Positions 12,436 to 24,989 of a stretch of DNA of 64,000 bases are shown piece after piece. A program made the translations under genes and the position numbers. This DNA is from Labia minor. Taxonomy: Eukaryota > Arthropoda > Insecta > Dermaptera > Spongiphoridae. The stretch lies in assembly GCA_963082975.1 (NCBI GenBank), contig OY720350.1, forward strand, positions 8,203,488-8,267,487, written 5' to 3'. The notes beneath the pieces are model-generated. The model was not told the origin of the DNA and searched no databases. It saw only the letters and a list, made by a program, of their open reading frames with translations. How positions within the stretch are numbered: position 1 is the first letter of the stretch; the number at the start of each line of letters is the position of its first letter.

Positions 12436-15400
12436 TTTTAAGCAAACCTCGAATATATATTATTATATTATAGATAATCATTAAATTCGTTATATATAAA
12501 TTGATATAAAGTGATTTAACAAAACATTTATTGAGATTTCCCTTCGAAAATGCTGTTTTTCAGATTGGCTTCTGAAATAAATTAGTTAGTAATTTTATTG
12601 GGTAAAAAATAATTGTCATTTAATGATGGTGTTTTTGATTAATAAAAAAAATTATTTGGAATCAAATAAGCGTTCTGTCATTAAAATTAAAACAAAAACA
12701 ACAACTGATTGTTCATATTTCAATTCATATTCCAATTCAAAAAAATAAAATCTTTATAAATTCTTGAAAATAATATTTTTTTTTTTTTTTTGATTTTTTT
12801 GATTTCAATGATATCATATGAATCAATCAATACCTGTGAGAAATATTATATATATATTTTTTTTAAGATTTACAACTCGATTGAATTTGATTGTATTAGT
12901 AGGTATAACTTTTGAATATTGATTGATTGATAGATTAAAATGAAGGTCTACATATCTATGGACATAGATATTGATAGTTGATAGATTAGTTAGTGATTGG
13001 TTGTTGGAGTGGATTCGAGTGGCCTTCCTGAACGGTTCGATGCCCTCGGATAGTTGCAGCTGGTGTTTGTGCATGCACAAACATTTCAAGATAGAGACGA
13101 GAACGAGAGAATTGGAACTCTCGCACCCCATCCAATTTAATAGAAAAAGTAACCCTGCGGTTTTATAAAAGACGAACAATCAAAAGACAGATTAGGAGAA
13201 AATAAAGAAAAAGAAAAAAAAGAAATTAGAGCACTAAAACGAAATCATTTCCAGAAGAAAAAGAAAAATCAGATTATGTACTTTATGGTTATTAGTTTTC
13301 TTTTATCTGATATTGATGAATGACATAAATCAATACTATAAGTCTCTCAAGTAACTATTATTATTATAAAATATAATATTATTTATTATTTGATTTCATG
13401 ATCATAAGTAAGAGTAATTAAATTAACCTCCCCTCCCTACTGCCAATCTTCTTTTATGTTTAAAATAAATATTTTATTCGTAATTATAAAAACGCGATGC
13501 CCTTCAATAAGATTTTTGTTGTAATTTTCTTATTCTAAAAAATTAGTTTTTAGTATTAAAACATTCCGTTTATATCTAAATTTTTATTTGTATACATAAA
13601 TTTCAAATTTATTTCAGATACTTAAACATTTAATTCATTCATAATTAAACTTTCCAAGTAATTCGACACGGTCGATGAAATTTATATAACATAAGGTTAA
13701 TTTTCTATTTTTATTTTTACTGTTTTATTTTAAATAAGTTTATGGTATATGTACATGTTCCTTTTTAGGAATTTCAAAAATTTATATTTAATTTCTGTCA
13801 TTTAATTCTTTTTTTTTTGTTTTCAAATATTTAATACAATTTTAAAAAAGAAAAAAATGCAGAAATAATAATAATTATAATAATAAATGGATTAAAATTT
13901 TTAATGGGATTTTAAGTTAATTAAGTTAAATGAAAATCTTTATATTCTTTATATAAAATTATTTTATTGGTTAATTTTGAATAATATCGATACTTTTAAA
14001 AATCTATAAATCCTTGATATAAGTACGAATATAGTATGAATCAAATTGAAATTGTCGAGATTTATACAAACAAAAACAAAAAGATAATAGATTTTAATTA
14101 TAAACTATTAATTTAAAAGTTTAAAAACTCATTACATGCAAATAAATCTTATATTTATTAATTATTAATTGATTATTTATTTGCGCTTATAAATAATAAC
14201 ATATTATATTAAAATAATTATTATCTTAAGTTAGAAGGAGAAATAAAATTCTAATTTTGAAAAATTTATATATACAATATTTATAAAATAAAAAAAAAAT
14301 TCAAAATTGTATAAACATATATTTTTTTTTAAATAATGACTGATTATTTATTAATAATTTTAATAATTTCATCAAATTGAATTAAATATAGATCCAAGTT
14401 ATTATTTTTTCATTGTGAGAAATATTTAAATTTCGGTATATTTTTATTTTATTTTTTTTTTTTTAAATGAAATATGTTCTATTTTTTGCACCTGGATAAA
14501 ATTTAAATATGTAAGTTCAATTGCATAACCAATTCAATGGAACCCTTTTATTTTTCAACTGTTTTCTATCAAGTAGATCATTGAGATCGCTGAAAGATAA
14601 CCAACCATACGATAACAAACACTAACATTTGGCAGTCTTAAGTGAGCGTAACGTGGAGCGCGTGTCTTCTGCACCCACTAAACACGTGTCTTCCATCACC
14701 CCTCGCTTTATGCAAATCAATTTTGGTGCTGCAGTCTTAACAGAATATTTTTTTCTTTAACGATATCTATCATCATTTTGTTAACGACTATTTTAATTTG
14801 AAAACATTCAACTACACTTATTATTAATTAGTATATACATTACATAAATATTTCAAATAGTAAAATGAATAACGATTGATAATTTGATTCTGAGATTCAG
14901 ATTAATTAAAAAATTAAAAATTAGAAAATGAAAATTGCTATTTTTAAGTCTTAATTTGGAGTCTGTTTTATTGTTATTATAATAAATACCTAATAATAAA
15001 AAATATCTTAGGTCATTAATTTAAAAAGACTTTAAATTATCAATGGATAGATATTAGGTATATAAAGGCTGATTGATATTATCATATCGATAAATTGAAA
15101 TTTTTTTAATCTTATTATATATATATTATATTATATTTTTCTTTTTTGACTCAATTTTTAATAAATTCATTTTGCAAATTCACAAGGAATGGATTTCTCT
15201 TTTCCCCCTTCCTCTCGGTTAACCCCATCCAGGTATTTGCCAATGAATAAGATTACTCCGCCACCTTTTGGGACGATCAAGGACAATACATAAGGGGCAA
15301 TTCTTTGATTCTTTTGTTCAAATAACTCTCCCTTTAGATCCCCTCTTAAAAATATACCTTCATATTGTTGAAAATCTCATACACAACCCCTAAAAGTGTT

Positions 15401-16036
15401 CTTTGTCTTGAAAACATGAAATAAAACTATCTTGTTTTATAAAAAAAAAACATACTAAGAGAGAGAGAGAGAGAGAAAGAGATAAATACTTTAAGTACAG
15501 ACATTCAGATAGTTAGTTGATAGTTGTTGTAAAAATATTAAATATAAAAAACATGGAATCATTTCAAATTCAAACAGTAATGTATAATGTATAATTTAAT
15601 GTATATAAATTAAATAAAAATATTTATTTTATTTAGAGTTTGTATTTGAATGAAATATCCAATGATAAACAAAATTAATGGATATTTGATCAATATTTAT
15701 GATCGAATTCTTTCACTCGAATTATTCTGTTATTTTTATTCAATTTTAAAATAGTTTATGTCAGTGATTTTATTATTCAATCAAAAACTTTTCTTGGACT
15801 AAAGTGGTATTGCATCTTCACTCAAATAAGTAATATAATACTTTTATTTATTCTTAAATATTATTATATAGCTGTTAAGAATGAATAAAAGATCGTAAAT
15901 TATTGAACAATATCCATTCTTAATAATATCTAAATAGGAAATAATTGTCATAACAAATACAAATTTTGTAAAAAAAAAAATTAGCCCCTTTGGTTATAGG
16001 CAATCAGTGATACTGGTATACTCTTTCAAGTCTTTT
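12436..16036. other. AT-rich DNA, islands at 12,990-13,170 and 14,580-14,750
   Basis: No gene recognised. The 12,990-13,170 island has open frames on both strands but no known protein. The 14,580-14,750 island contains an ATGCAAAT octamer (POU-type site) and 'cacgtgtctt' repeated twice. A third island richer in G+C lies at 15,190-15,370. A (GA)n tract lies near 15,459-15,476. These islands are candidates for regulatory DNA. Confidence 0.4.
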
Positions 16037-16525
16037 CTTTTTACCGACCGACGATAATAAGGGAGTAAGGGAGTAAGAGCAAATTTCACGAATCATTCAT
16101 TTTATTAACAGAAAAAAGTATTTTTAGCATGATGTCTGTTCGTCCGTCAGTATAGATGTGTACAGCTTGAACGGTTCAAAGGATTTTGTTGAAATTTGGT
16201 GTATTTACTTAATGCATCAGTATGATGAATTGATCACCTTTTGGTGTATATTCGGAAACCGGAAGTTGTAATATTAGCGATCGACGATAGGAAGGGAAGA
16301 GTTATTTTCACACCAAATTTCACATGAGGAGATTTTTTACATATCTCCACGAATCATTCACTTTTTATTGGCTTTTTTCTCGAGAAAAATCATCTTAATT
16401 AGTTATCTCTTAATTTAAAATTATATGACGTCACTCAGCCCTTCATAACGTCACAGTCAGCGGCTTCTTATATATTATAAATAAAATAAAATTAAAAATA
16501 TTTATGTTATATCCATATCTGTTTT
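16037..16525 (+). repeat. Dispersed repeat R1, near-complete copy
   Basis: Begins 'ttaccgaccgacgata', includes the 'aagtatttttagcatgatgtctgt' and 'aaatttggtgtatttacttaatgcatcag' blocks, the CCGGAAG block, then a second 'gcgatcgacgataggaaggg' unit with 'catatctccacgaatcattcac' and the two acgtca boxes. The duplicated 'cgac.gata..aaggg' start suggests that R1 is built of two related halves. Confidence 0.7.
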
Positions 16526-18334
16526 AAAATATTGAAGTGAAGTTTTGAAATATTCATATAGAAATCTTGATTAATAAAATTTAAATAAAAATAATTTATA
16601 GTTTAATTTTGATGAAATAATGGAAGTGATGAAGACACACAAGCTGGTCCAGAAAGAGAGAAAGAGAGAGAGAGAGAGAGAAGTTTTGATTATATATTTT
16701 AGAAGATAATCATATCCTTTAAAATAATTTTAATTCGTTTCTATTGTGAATATGACAAAATATTTACTGACAATTGATCGAACTTGCATTAATTCATACA
16801 CTATTCACATCTAACTGAAACTTTTCGTTCATTAATTAACGAGTAAACTAGAAAAAAGAAGATAAAGTATTAATTTCAATCACAGAATTTCTAAAACCTA
16901 AATGGCTACTACCCTTTAGCAATATCGGATACAATTACTGACCGTTAGAATATGTGTAATGTCTACATCTACTGAGAATATCATATCATTATATGAAAGA
17001 AATTTCTTAAATATAAATTGAAAATATTTTTTTTCAGTTTATATTAAGAAAAGATATCAAAAATTTAAGTTTATTTTGTTGTTCTAAATGGTTTGTTAAA
17101 AGATAATTAACTTATGATATTATATGTAAATGAAAATGTGTTATTTCTTTTTCCCTCTGCCTTTGAGATATATATTTCAAGTACTAATTATATAAAGACA
17201 GGCTCACTCCCTCTAACAATAATAAAATTAATTATCAAACAAAATACTTTTTTAAGGATTAAAAAAGTTACACAAGACAAATTTTTAAAGAAAGGAGTAT
17301 TTTTCTCTTAATTTTCCTATTAAATGGGTTATTATTAAAAATGCATTTATTAATGTGTGTTCTTTGATTAATATTAGAAAAACTCCACGAGAGGAATCAT
17401 TATTTGTAAATAAATATAAAAATATTAAAATGTATATTTTATCATAATTGCAAGGTTTAAATAGTAAATTCAATGAAATTAAAGTAAGACAAGAAATAAA
17501 TAAGAAATTTCATAATTTAGTATAAAGATTTGAATTTAATGTCTCTAGAGATGTTAGGAAATATTGAAATGATGAAGAAAAGTCCTTATCTAGATAGAGT
17601 ATATATGCCTATCTAAGACCCAGTTCTGATTTTTTTCTCAATTTCATATAAGTATTAATACTATATTATAATATTAATTAAATATATTTTACAAACAAAT
17701 AGAAAAGTTTAAATAAATTCATATTGTCAATTCAAGTCGGATAACTTCTACAATCCTTCAAGTTTATTTATACCTTAGAACACCGTAAAAAAGAAATAAA
17801 AAAAAATATATATATATATATATATACTTAAAATTAAAAGTCAACAAATTAATAATATGATTTAAAAATTATCATTAATAAATCACTAATAAAATAGATA
17901 ACCAATTAATTAATTAATCTTAAATACTTAAATTAAATTTATACATAAGTATTTCATTTTCAAATATGATTGAATGGTAAAAGCATTTGAAATGCATTAT
18001 ATATATATATATAATTTTAAAAGAGAGAGAGAGAGAGAGAGTATAGAAATCGAATAACTATTATTGTTAATAATAATAATATTTAGTTATTAATTACATA
18101 CCATCAAAGGAAACTTTTGGCGTCTTGCCTCATTCACTGTCCAAAGCAAACTAAATAAAAATAATATATTTTCTTTTATTTTATTTTATCTTGTTCCGGG
18201 AATTAACAGAGTGGCGATTGAAAAATTCAAATATTTTAATCACACGATTATTCACAAGAGATCCCATTCACTGCTTTTCGGAATTTAACAAAATAAATTC
18301 TTCTTTTATATTAACATTATTATTGGTTTTTAAT
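16526..18334. other. AT-rich non-coding DNA with microsatellites
   Basis: (GA)n tracts at about 16,657-16,681 and 18,021-18,041, and (TA)n at about 17,808-17,826 and 17,999-18,013. No gene or RNA gene is seen; short open frames here are AT-biased chance frames. Confidence 0.5.
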
Positions 18335-18505
18335 TACAGGGTTATGTATTAATATAAAGAAAATGATTCATTAAAATAAATAAAATTATTCATTAATATA
18401 AATAAAATCAATAAATAAATTTAAACAAAGCTTTATTTAAGTTTTATATAATATAAAAAACTAATACAATTTAAAAATAGCTATAAAACATTTTCACTAT
18501 TTTTT
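18335..18505 (+). repeat. Dispersed repeat R3, copy 1
   Basis: Runs from 'acagggttatgtattaatat' through 'aatttaaacaaagctttatt' to 'agctataaaacattttcact'. The reverse complement occurs at 27,516-27,650. At 27 kb it follows an R1 segment directly; here it precedes an inverted repeat and an R1 copy. R3 could therefore be a terminal repeat of a larger composite element. Confidence 0.55.
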
Positions 18506-18511
18506 TTTATT

Positions 18512-19402
18512 TAAAATTAGATGAAATCTTGTCTTGATAAAACTTATTTTTATTGCTACCATATAAATTCCTCTGTAGAAATATTTCGTCTTCAGAGTCA
18601 TTATAATTTAAAGTTATTTGGGTCAAAAATATGAAAACAAAATAATTATAATAATAAGTAATATAATTGATAATAATAATATAATATATATATATGGGGG
18701 TTGTTGAGTAAATTGAACACAAATTATTAGGATGTAATTAAATTTAATATAGTTTGCAGTTTTAATGATTATTATTTTTTTATGACAGATAAAGAAATAA
18801 ATTAATAACGAAATAAAAGTGGTTCAAGTTCTAAGGGAATAATATTTTTTATTTTGTTACAAACACAGAGATAAACAATTATATTATAAATATAAATAAA
18901 ATTAATCAATTTTTAACTGTTGCAAAAAATATTTGAAGTTTGAACTCTTATAAATTAAATTAATCTAAATTTATTATTGTAATGTTTATATTATATTATA
19001 TTATATTAAGTTAATGTGAATAAATAATAAATACAGAGGACAGAAAAAAGGAACGCGCCCAACACGAGACGCGTGTGTGCTAGGCTTGGTTGCGATATTA
19101 GAAAAGCATTACATTTGTTTATCTCTGTGTTTGTAACAAAATAAAAAATATTATTCCCTTAGAACTAGAATTTTATTATTTAATACTAATTTAATAATTA
19201 TTTATTTATTATTTAATAACTTAAAATATTATAATTATTTATATTATTTATTGTTGTAATTATTTTGTTTTGATATTTTTGACCCAAATGACTTTAAATT
19301 ATAACGACTCTGAAGATGAAATATTTCTACAGTGGAACAAATATCAGCTGTAAGGTAGCAATAAAAATAAGTTTTATCAAGACAAGATTTCATCTAATTT
19401 TA
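18512..19402. repeat. Long inverted repeat (about 0.9 kb) between R3 and R1
   Basis: The left arm (about 18,512-18,890) and right arm (about 19,115-19,402) are inverted copies. 'agatgaaatcttgtcttgat' at 18,521 is mirrored by its complement at the right end, and 'ttctaagggaataatatttt' near 18,830 is mirrored near 19,145. The spacer (about 18,990-19,100) contains a G+C-richer core with 'cgcgcc' and 'gacgcgtgtgtgctagg'. Each arm encodes an interrupted peptide with DSEDEIFLQ, which could be the start of a lost transposase. RNA from it would form a long hairpin. Confidence 0.6.
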
Positions 19403-19412
19403 AATCAAATAA

Positions 19413-19765
19413 GTTGACCTGTGGCCAGGTGCGAACCGACCAACGGTTTGAAGTAAATTAATTTCCAGCTACAGAAACAATTTCAAATAATTTAAATGTA
19501 TCTATTATTGCAATAAAAAACTGATATGGATATAACATAAATATTTTTAATTTTATTATATTTATTTATATTTGTAGCTGGATGTGACGTCATGAAGGGC
19601 TGGGTGACGTCAAATAATTTAAAATTAAGAAAAAACTAATAAAGATGATTTTTCCCGAGGATAAAACCAATACAAAATGCATGATTCGTGTAGATATGTA
19701 AAAATCTCCACATGTGAAATTTGGTGTGAAAACAATACATCCCTTACTATCGCATGTCGGTAAAA
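19413..19765 (-). repeat. Dispersed repeat R1 copy (reverse orientation)
   Basis: Begins 'aagttgacctgtggccaggt', then 'cgaaccgaccaacggtttgaa', the two acgtca boxes, 'cctcgg'-type block in reverse, and ends '..actatcgcatgtcggtaaaa'. It is the reverse complement of the 10.2-kb copy and the same orientation as 26,037-26,392. Confidence 0.7.
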
Positions 19766-20356
19766 ATTGAATAATATTGGATTTATTCACGGATGATATT
19801 ATTATTTATGTATACCGAGACATTTTATCTCCCGGAGATTTTTGCGGGGACATTGGGACAGTATACACATAAGAATAAGCAAAATGATGGTATGGGATTT
19901 GTAAGTCAGCTAAAGAATAAGAATCTTTGATCTATCAAAATTAAACATTTTTTTAGGAGATCCAATTTTATTTATTTATATAAAATAAGTTGTACCACAT
20001 GTTTATAATTAACAAAAATTATACATGAAGTTAATTTTTTAAATAAGCTTAACTAATATATATATATATTTTTTTTCTTTCCAAATATGATTTATCAGTA
20101 CAATGATAAGAAAAAAATTTGATAATTTATTAATATTAAATTATTATTGAGTTTAGATATATTCGATTACAATATATTTATATTCATATGAAATAATTTC
20201 CATAATAAAAACAATAAAAAATTTTTATATTTGGTAAGTTAAAAAGAAATAATAATGAAAAAGAGTTATATTTTTACAATATATATGATTTTTTTAGTGA
20301 TGTTTGCATTTTAATTTTAAATTGAGAAATTATAATAATAATTAATTCTACTTATA
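19766..20356. other. AT-rich non-coding DNA
   Basis: No gene or element recognised. It ends at the TAGTAAAA target duplication of the hAT transposon. Confidence 0.5.
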
Positions 20357-20830
20357 TAGTAAAACAGTGGTTCTTAAACTGTGGTCCGCGGACCCCTGGG
20401 GGTCCGCGAAGCCTTTACTGGGGGTCCGCGGTCCTCGGAAAAAAATCATCGTAAAAATATATACATATATAAATATTTAAAGTTCATTGTTTAACTATAT
20501 CCTCCTAGAGAATTACGGCTATAATTTAATACTATTAATAATACTATTTTATTTTATTAAATTGATAATTATGTCAATTAATTTTTTGTGAATAAATAAA
20601 CATATATAAAAAACTATATATAAAATTTGAATTTTCATCCATTCATTCATTTAAAATCATTTTTCGATTGTTCCTTTAAAATAACCCCTCTTAGGGGCTC
20701 GGAAGGGGAGGCATATAAGGGAATTTTCTTTCACTTTGTTATTGGGGAAAACCAGGGGAGGGGACAGTCTTACCCGGAAAAACCCAAATTGTCAGCGTCC
20801 ACTCTGGGGTTTTAAACAGTTTTAAAGCAA

Positions 20831-20940
20831 ATGTTAATTATAAGTTCATTTCTCAACGAGTTGTATCTTTAAATTATTTTTATTAATGTTAATTATAAGT
20901 TCATTTCTCAACGAGTTGTATCTTTAAATTATTTTTATTA
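20831..20940. repeat. 55-bp tandem duplication inside the hAT element
   Basis: The unit starting 'aatgttaattataagttcat' at 20,831 is repeated exactly from 20,886. It lies between the left terminus and the transposase, in non-coding DNA. Confidence 0.85.
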
Positions 20941-21415
20941 ATTTAATTAATTATAATTAAATTATAGCTAATAATAGTTTATTATAGCTAATAATTTTTT
21001 TTAATTTTTAGTGTAATTTGCATGATCATTATTTTATAAAAACACTAAACACATTTTGCAATTTCCCAGAAAGGCTGTTTTTGAGAGTAAGTATAAGTTA
21101 GTTTTATGAATAAAAAATATTTATTTTAATAATATTTTAGAATCAAATTACGAAATTAATAATATTTTAGAATCAAATTACGAAATATATTTATTATATA
21201 AATTAATATTCATTTAAAATGATATTAAATCATTTATTTAAAATGATTTAAAACATTTATTAAAATGATTTAAAACATTCATTTAAAATGATATTAAAAC
21301 ATTCATTTAAAATCATATTAAAACATAGCTAGTAAATAATAATTCGTTATATTTATATTATATTTATATTATATTTATATTATTGTAGTTCAATGTTAAT
21401 AAATTACTCCATAAA

Positions 21416-23274
21416 ATGGATCGTTGGCTACAAACTGGTTCAACACAGAAACGGAAAGAATCAGATGATGAGGCATCAACAGCAAACTCTACCAAGAAAC
21501 GCAAAACTAGAAAATATTCGGATGATTATTTATCATTTGGATTTACTTATATTTGCAACAATGATGTGGAAAGACCAGTCTGCGTTCTATGTCAGGAAAG
21601 TTATCCAATGAAAGTATGAAACCTGCTAATCTCAGACGTCATTTACAAACAAAGCACAGCGAGCATGTTAGTAAGTCTATCGAATTTTTTAAAATGAAAA
21701 AAGAAGAACTTAATTCAAGTCAGAAATTGATGGTAAAGACGGGATCTGGTGGTATGAGTAAGAAAGCAGTAATGGCATCATATGAAGTAGCTCTACTTAT
21801 TGCTAAAGCAGGAAAGCCGCATAATATAGCAGAGCAATTAATTCTTCCTGCTACAAAAGTAATTACAAATATAATGTTAGGAACTAAAGCAGCAAACGAT
21901 ATAAATTTGATTTCATTATCAAATGATACGGTTAAGAATAGGATTGAAGACATGTCATGTAATATAAAAGAAGAATTAATATCGAGAGTGCGCAAAAGTC
22001 ACTATTACTCATTACAATTGGATGAAAGTACTGATGTCACTAATAATGCCAATTTGTTAGCTTTCATTAGATATGAGTTTGAAAATCAAATACAAGAAGA
22101 TGTATTGTTTTGTGATTCACTACCTTCACGAACGACAGCTAATGACATATTTAACAGTTTGAATAATTTTATAACCGAAAATGAAATAGAGTGGCCAAAA
22201 TGTGTTGGAATTTGCACTGATGGTGCTCGTGCAATGTCAGGTACAAGAACTGGATTGATTGCTCTTATTAAAAATGTTGCGCCTCAGGTTGTTTGGAATC
22301 ATTGCTGCATTCACAGAGAATCATTAGCAGCCAAAAATATGTCACCAGATTTGAAAAGAACATTAGACGAAGTAGTTAAAATTGTCAATTTCATTAAGGC
22401 TCGTCCACTTAATTCCAGAGTTTTTAAAATTTTGTGTGAGGAAATGGGTAGTCAACATACACATTTATTATTACATACAGATGTACGTTGGTTGTCCCGC
22501 GGGAAAGTACTCATTCGCCTTTTTGAGCTTCGAGATGAAATACGATTGTTTTTAATAGATGCGCATTTTGAACTGACCGAATGTTTCAATGATTTTATCT
22601 GGTTAGCTAAGGTGGCTTACTTGACTGATATTTTTACAAAATTGAACGAACTTAATTTGAGCCTGCAAGGTACTGTTGTAAATATATTTAAAGTTGAAGA
22701 TAAAATAGAAGCAATGATTAAAAAAATCGACTTGTGGTCGAAACGCATCCAGAACGGTGTATATGAGTCTTTTCCAACTCTCAATGATTTCATAGAAAGC
22801 TCCAGTGAAAAATTGCTTAATCAAACGCGTCAATTATTTGTTGAACATTTAATTACTTTGAAAAGCAACTTCAGGAAGTATTTTTCTACTCCTGATCCTT
22901 GCAATAACTGGATCAGAGATCCATTTAATATGGAAATTACAAATACTAAACATTTATCTGCACCTGAACAAGATATTCTCGTGGAATTATCATGTGATAC
23001 AACTTATAAACTAAAATTTAACAAAACTGAATTGAGCAACTTTTGGTTACTTCTCAGGTCAGATTATCCTGCGCTTGCAAATAAAGCACTTCAACACTTG
23101 ATTCCATTCTGCACAACATATTTATGCGAACAAGCTTTTTCGGTACTATTTTATATTAAGTCTAAATATAGAAACAAATTAAATGTAGAGCCGGATCTTA
23201 GATTAAAAGTTTCCAATATTAAGCCAGATATTGAGATTCTTGTTTCAAGAAAACAACTGCATACATCTCATTAA
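21416..23274 (+). pseudogene. hAT transposase (BED-type zinc finger), one frameshift
   Basis: Cut-and-paste transposase of the hAT superfamily, similar to the ZBED5/SCAND3-like proteins. It starts MDRWLQTGSTQKRKE at 21,416. A BED-type zinc finger follows, with CVLC in the first frame and LRRHLQTKHSEH in the second. The frame breaks at about 21,600: the first frame reads CQESYPMKV and stops, and a second frame resumes with LSNESMKPANLRRH and runs 561 codons from its first ATG. One missing base would explain it. The RNase H-like core shows LDESTDVTNNANLLAF and CTDGARAMSG, and the C-terminal hAT dimerisation region ends with YLCEQAFSVL. It is intact apart from the shift, so the break could be a sequencing error, a recent mutation or an unannotated splice. 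Confidence 0.88.
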
Positions 23275-23668
23275 ATATGTAAGTTATATTTAATGAGATA
23301 GATGCAGTTATTTTTTAAAATATTTCTTATTTAATATTTTCTGAAAAAAATTATAAAATATTTATATGAATTTAATGTAAGTACCCATTATAATTTGTGA
23401 GATTTGTTGCTATGACAATGTTTGTATTTTCTTTCTTCAATATTATAATTTCTAATAAAATGTGTTCTACAATATGCAAAAAAATCGTTATTCACCAATC
23501 ACTGTTAGAAATATTCATCATATATCCTTGTCCTTATGAGATCGTAAGCCAGAAATTAATTAATAAAATGACGTAAAGTACCTAAAGTTGTGATGGGGGT
23601 CCGTCAAAAAAAATTTTTTCAAGTGGGGGTCCGTGGAGTACATAAGTTTAAGAACCTATGTAGTAAAA

Positions 23669-24300
23669 CATTTAAAATATATCAAAGTTTAAATTATGAA
23701 ATTGTATATTTCAAAATGAAAATAAAAAGTTAAAGAAAATAATCGCGATATTCAATTATTTTTTTATTATTAATTAAATTAAAAAAAAAAACAATTGAAT
23801 ATTTAATAGGGCCTCCTCCTTTCCCCATAAATTAGCCCTTCCAAGCCTCGCCTTCCGAAATTTGGAAAAAGTAATAATAAAGAAAGTTTGCCTTAAAAAA
23901 AAATTTAAAAAAAAATAAGGCGTTTGGTCTGTAGCCTCTTTGAATCAGCTGAGAGTGCCTTTGATTTTTTGGATTTCGAAATGAAATCGCGACATTCGGG
24001 GCAACCTGAAATAAAACCTACCTAGTAAGGGAGTGTATAGCCTCCATCAATATGGATGGAAGGCCCATGCTAATCGAAAAAGCCCTGTGCTCAAAAGGTA
24101 ACCAACAATTTGTTCCTGTTCAGGCTAATCCCATTGCGGAACTGTGCTGAATTACCTTCCCGAATTCCCGTTCATCCAATCCACCTCAAATACACTCTCA
24201 GTAATACAAAAGGGCACAATTCAGACCTGACATGCAATTCATGCAATCCATCCCTTAAATAATAGCATGGCATTTGTTTTATCCACCCACATTTTATTTA
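23669..24300. other. Unclassified G+C-richer stretch, possibly an old retroelement piece
   Basis: From about 23,810 to 24,280 the sequence is richer in G+C than its surroundings, with a palindrome 'ccatcaatatggatgg'. Reading frames on both strands are short. The minus strand has several exon-like segments with splice-like ends, but their phases do not chain. I cannot tell a decayed retroelement from gene remnants. Confidence 0.35.
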
Positions 24301-24436
24301 TTTATTAATTCTAATCTAATCTATGAATTAGTAGGATGAGAACATGCATGGGTGTAGGAGGCAACCACCTGAAAATTCCTAACAACGATATATATATATC
24401 AAAAAATAGCCACCCTCCCAGTATAACGCATCGAAA

Positions 24437-24980
24437 CCTACTAATTCTAAAAATACCTTTGTCTCTTCTGCCTCCTTTATCAATGCTTCTTCTTGAAAGA
24501 TGTACTCTAAAATTCCCTAATCTCACTAAATTCTGTCATATAATTTAATATATTTCTCTATAATCTCCTAATGAATATTATCAAAAGCAAAAAATCATTG
24601 TAATTTAATTCTACTTTCTATATTATATTAAGCTTTACTTTAAATATTATATTTACATTTTCTATTTTAAAGTGCGCCATGCTAAATAAATAACGATTCT
24701 TACTTACATTTGGAGAGCTGTATTTCAATCATTTCATCGTCATGAAGGATGGAGAAGATAATCAAGAATTCAAATCAACATTCAGTAGCAGGAACGAAGA
24801 TGGAAACATGAAATAGAAGAAGAAAAATAACTTATTTGTTTATAATCAATAAATTTAAATTGAATTAGAAATAAAATTAATAATAAATACTGACCTCGGA
24901 GTTAATAAAGGGTTGATATTTCTCGCAGATTAAACTCGAAGAACAGCTCGTAGACTTGAATGGATGTCCATCACTCTCGC
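24437..24980 (-). other. Possible unrecognised minus-strand exons
   Basis: Three segments have splice-like borders and compatible phases on the minus strand. 24,980-24,895 has acceptor CTTTATCGAG, donor GTCAGT and an open frame containing ESDGHPFKSTS and KYQPFINSE. 24,720-24,711 is ten bases before a strong GTAAGT donor. About 24,505-24,437 has an open frame with SRRSIDKGG and donor GTATTT. Chained, they stay open. I do not recognise the product. On the plus strand the first segment also reads as a possible terminal exon (IKLEEQLVDLNGCPSLSPR then stop, after a TTTCTCGCAG acceptor), so the strand itself is uncertain. Confidence 0.3.
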
Positions 24981-24989
24981 CTCGATAAA

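Larger units (their letters stand above)
20365..23660 (+). mobile_element. Complete hAT transposon, 3,296 bp, with 8-bp target duplication
   Basis: The left end reads CAGTGGTTCTTAAACTGTGG and goes on to TCCGCGGACCCC. The reverse complement of the right end starts CATAGGTTCTTAAACTTATG and goes on to the same CGGACCCC block. Both sides carry a perfect 8-bp duplication, TAGTAAAA (20,357-20,364 and 23,661-23,668), the hallmark length for hAT. A transposase of the ZBED/SCAND3-like group is encoded at 21,416-23,274 with one frameshift. The long left flank contains tandem duplications (20,831-20,940, 21,125-21,185) and a 21,209-21,328 array of about 24-bp units. Complete termini and perfect duplication indicate a recent arrival. 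Confidence 0.92.

Noticed and set aside
13001..13168. Open frames on both strands in the 13-kb island
   Set aside because: Both strands open over the same G+C-richer stretch, neither with a recognisable protein; treated as a possible regulatory island.
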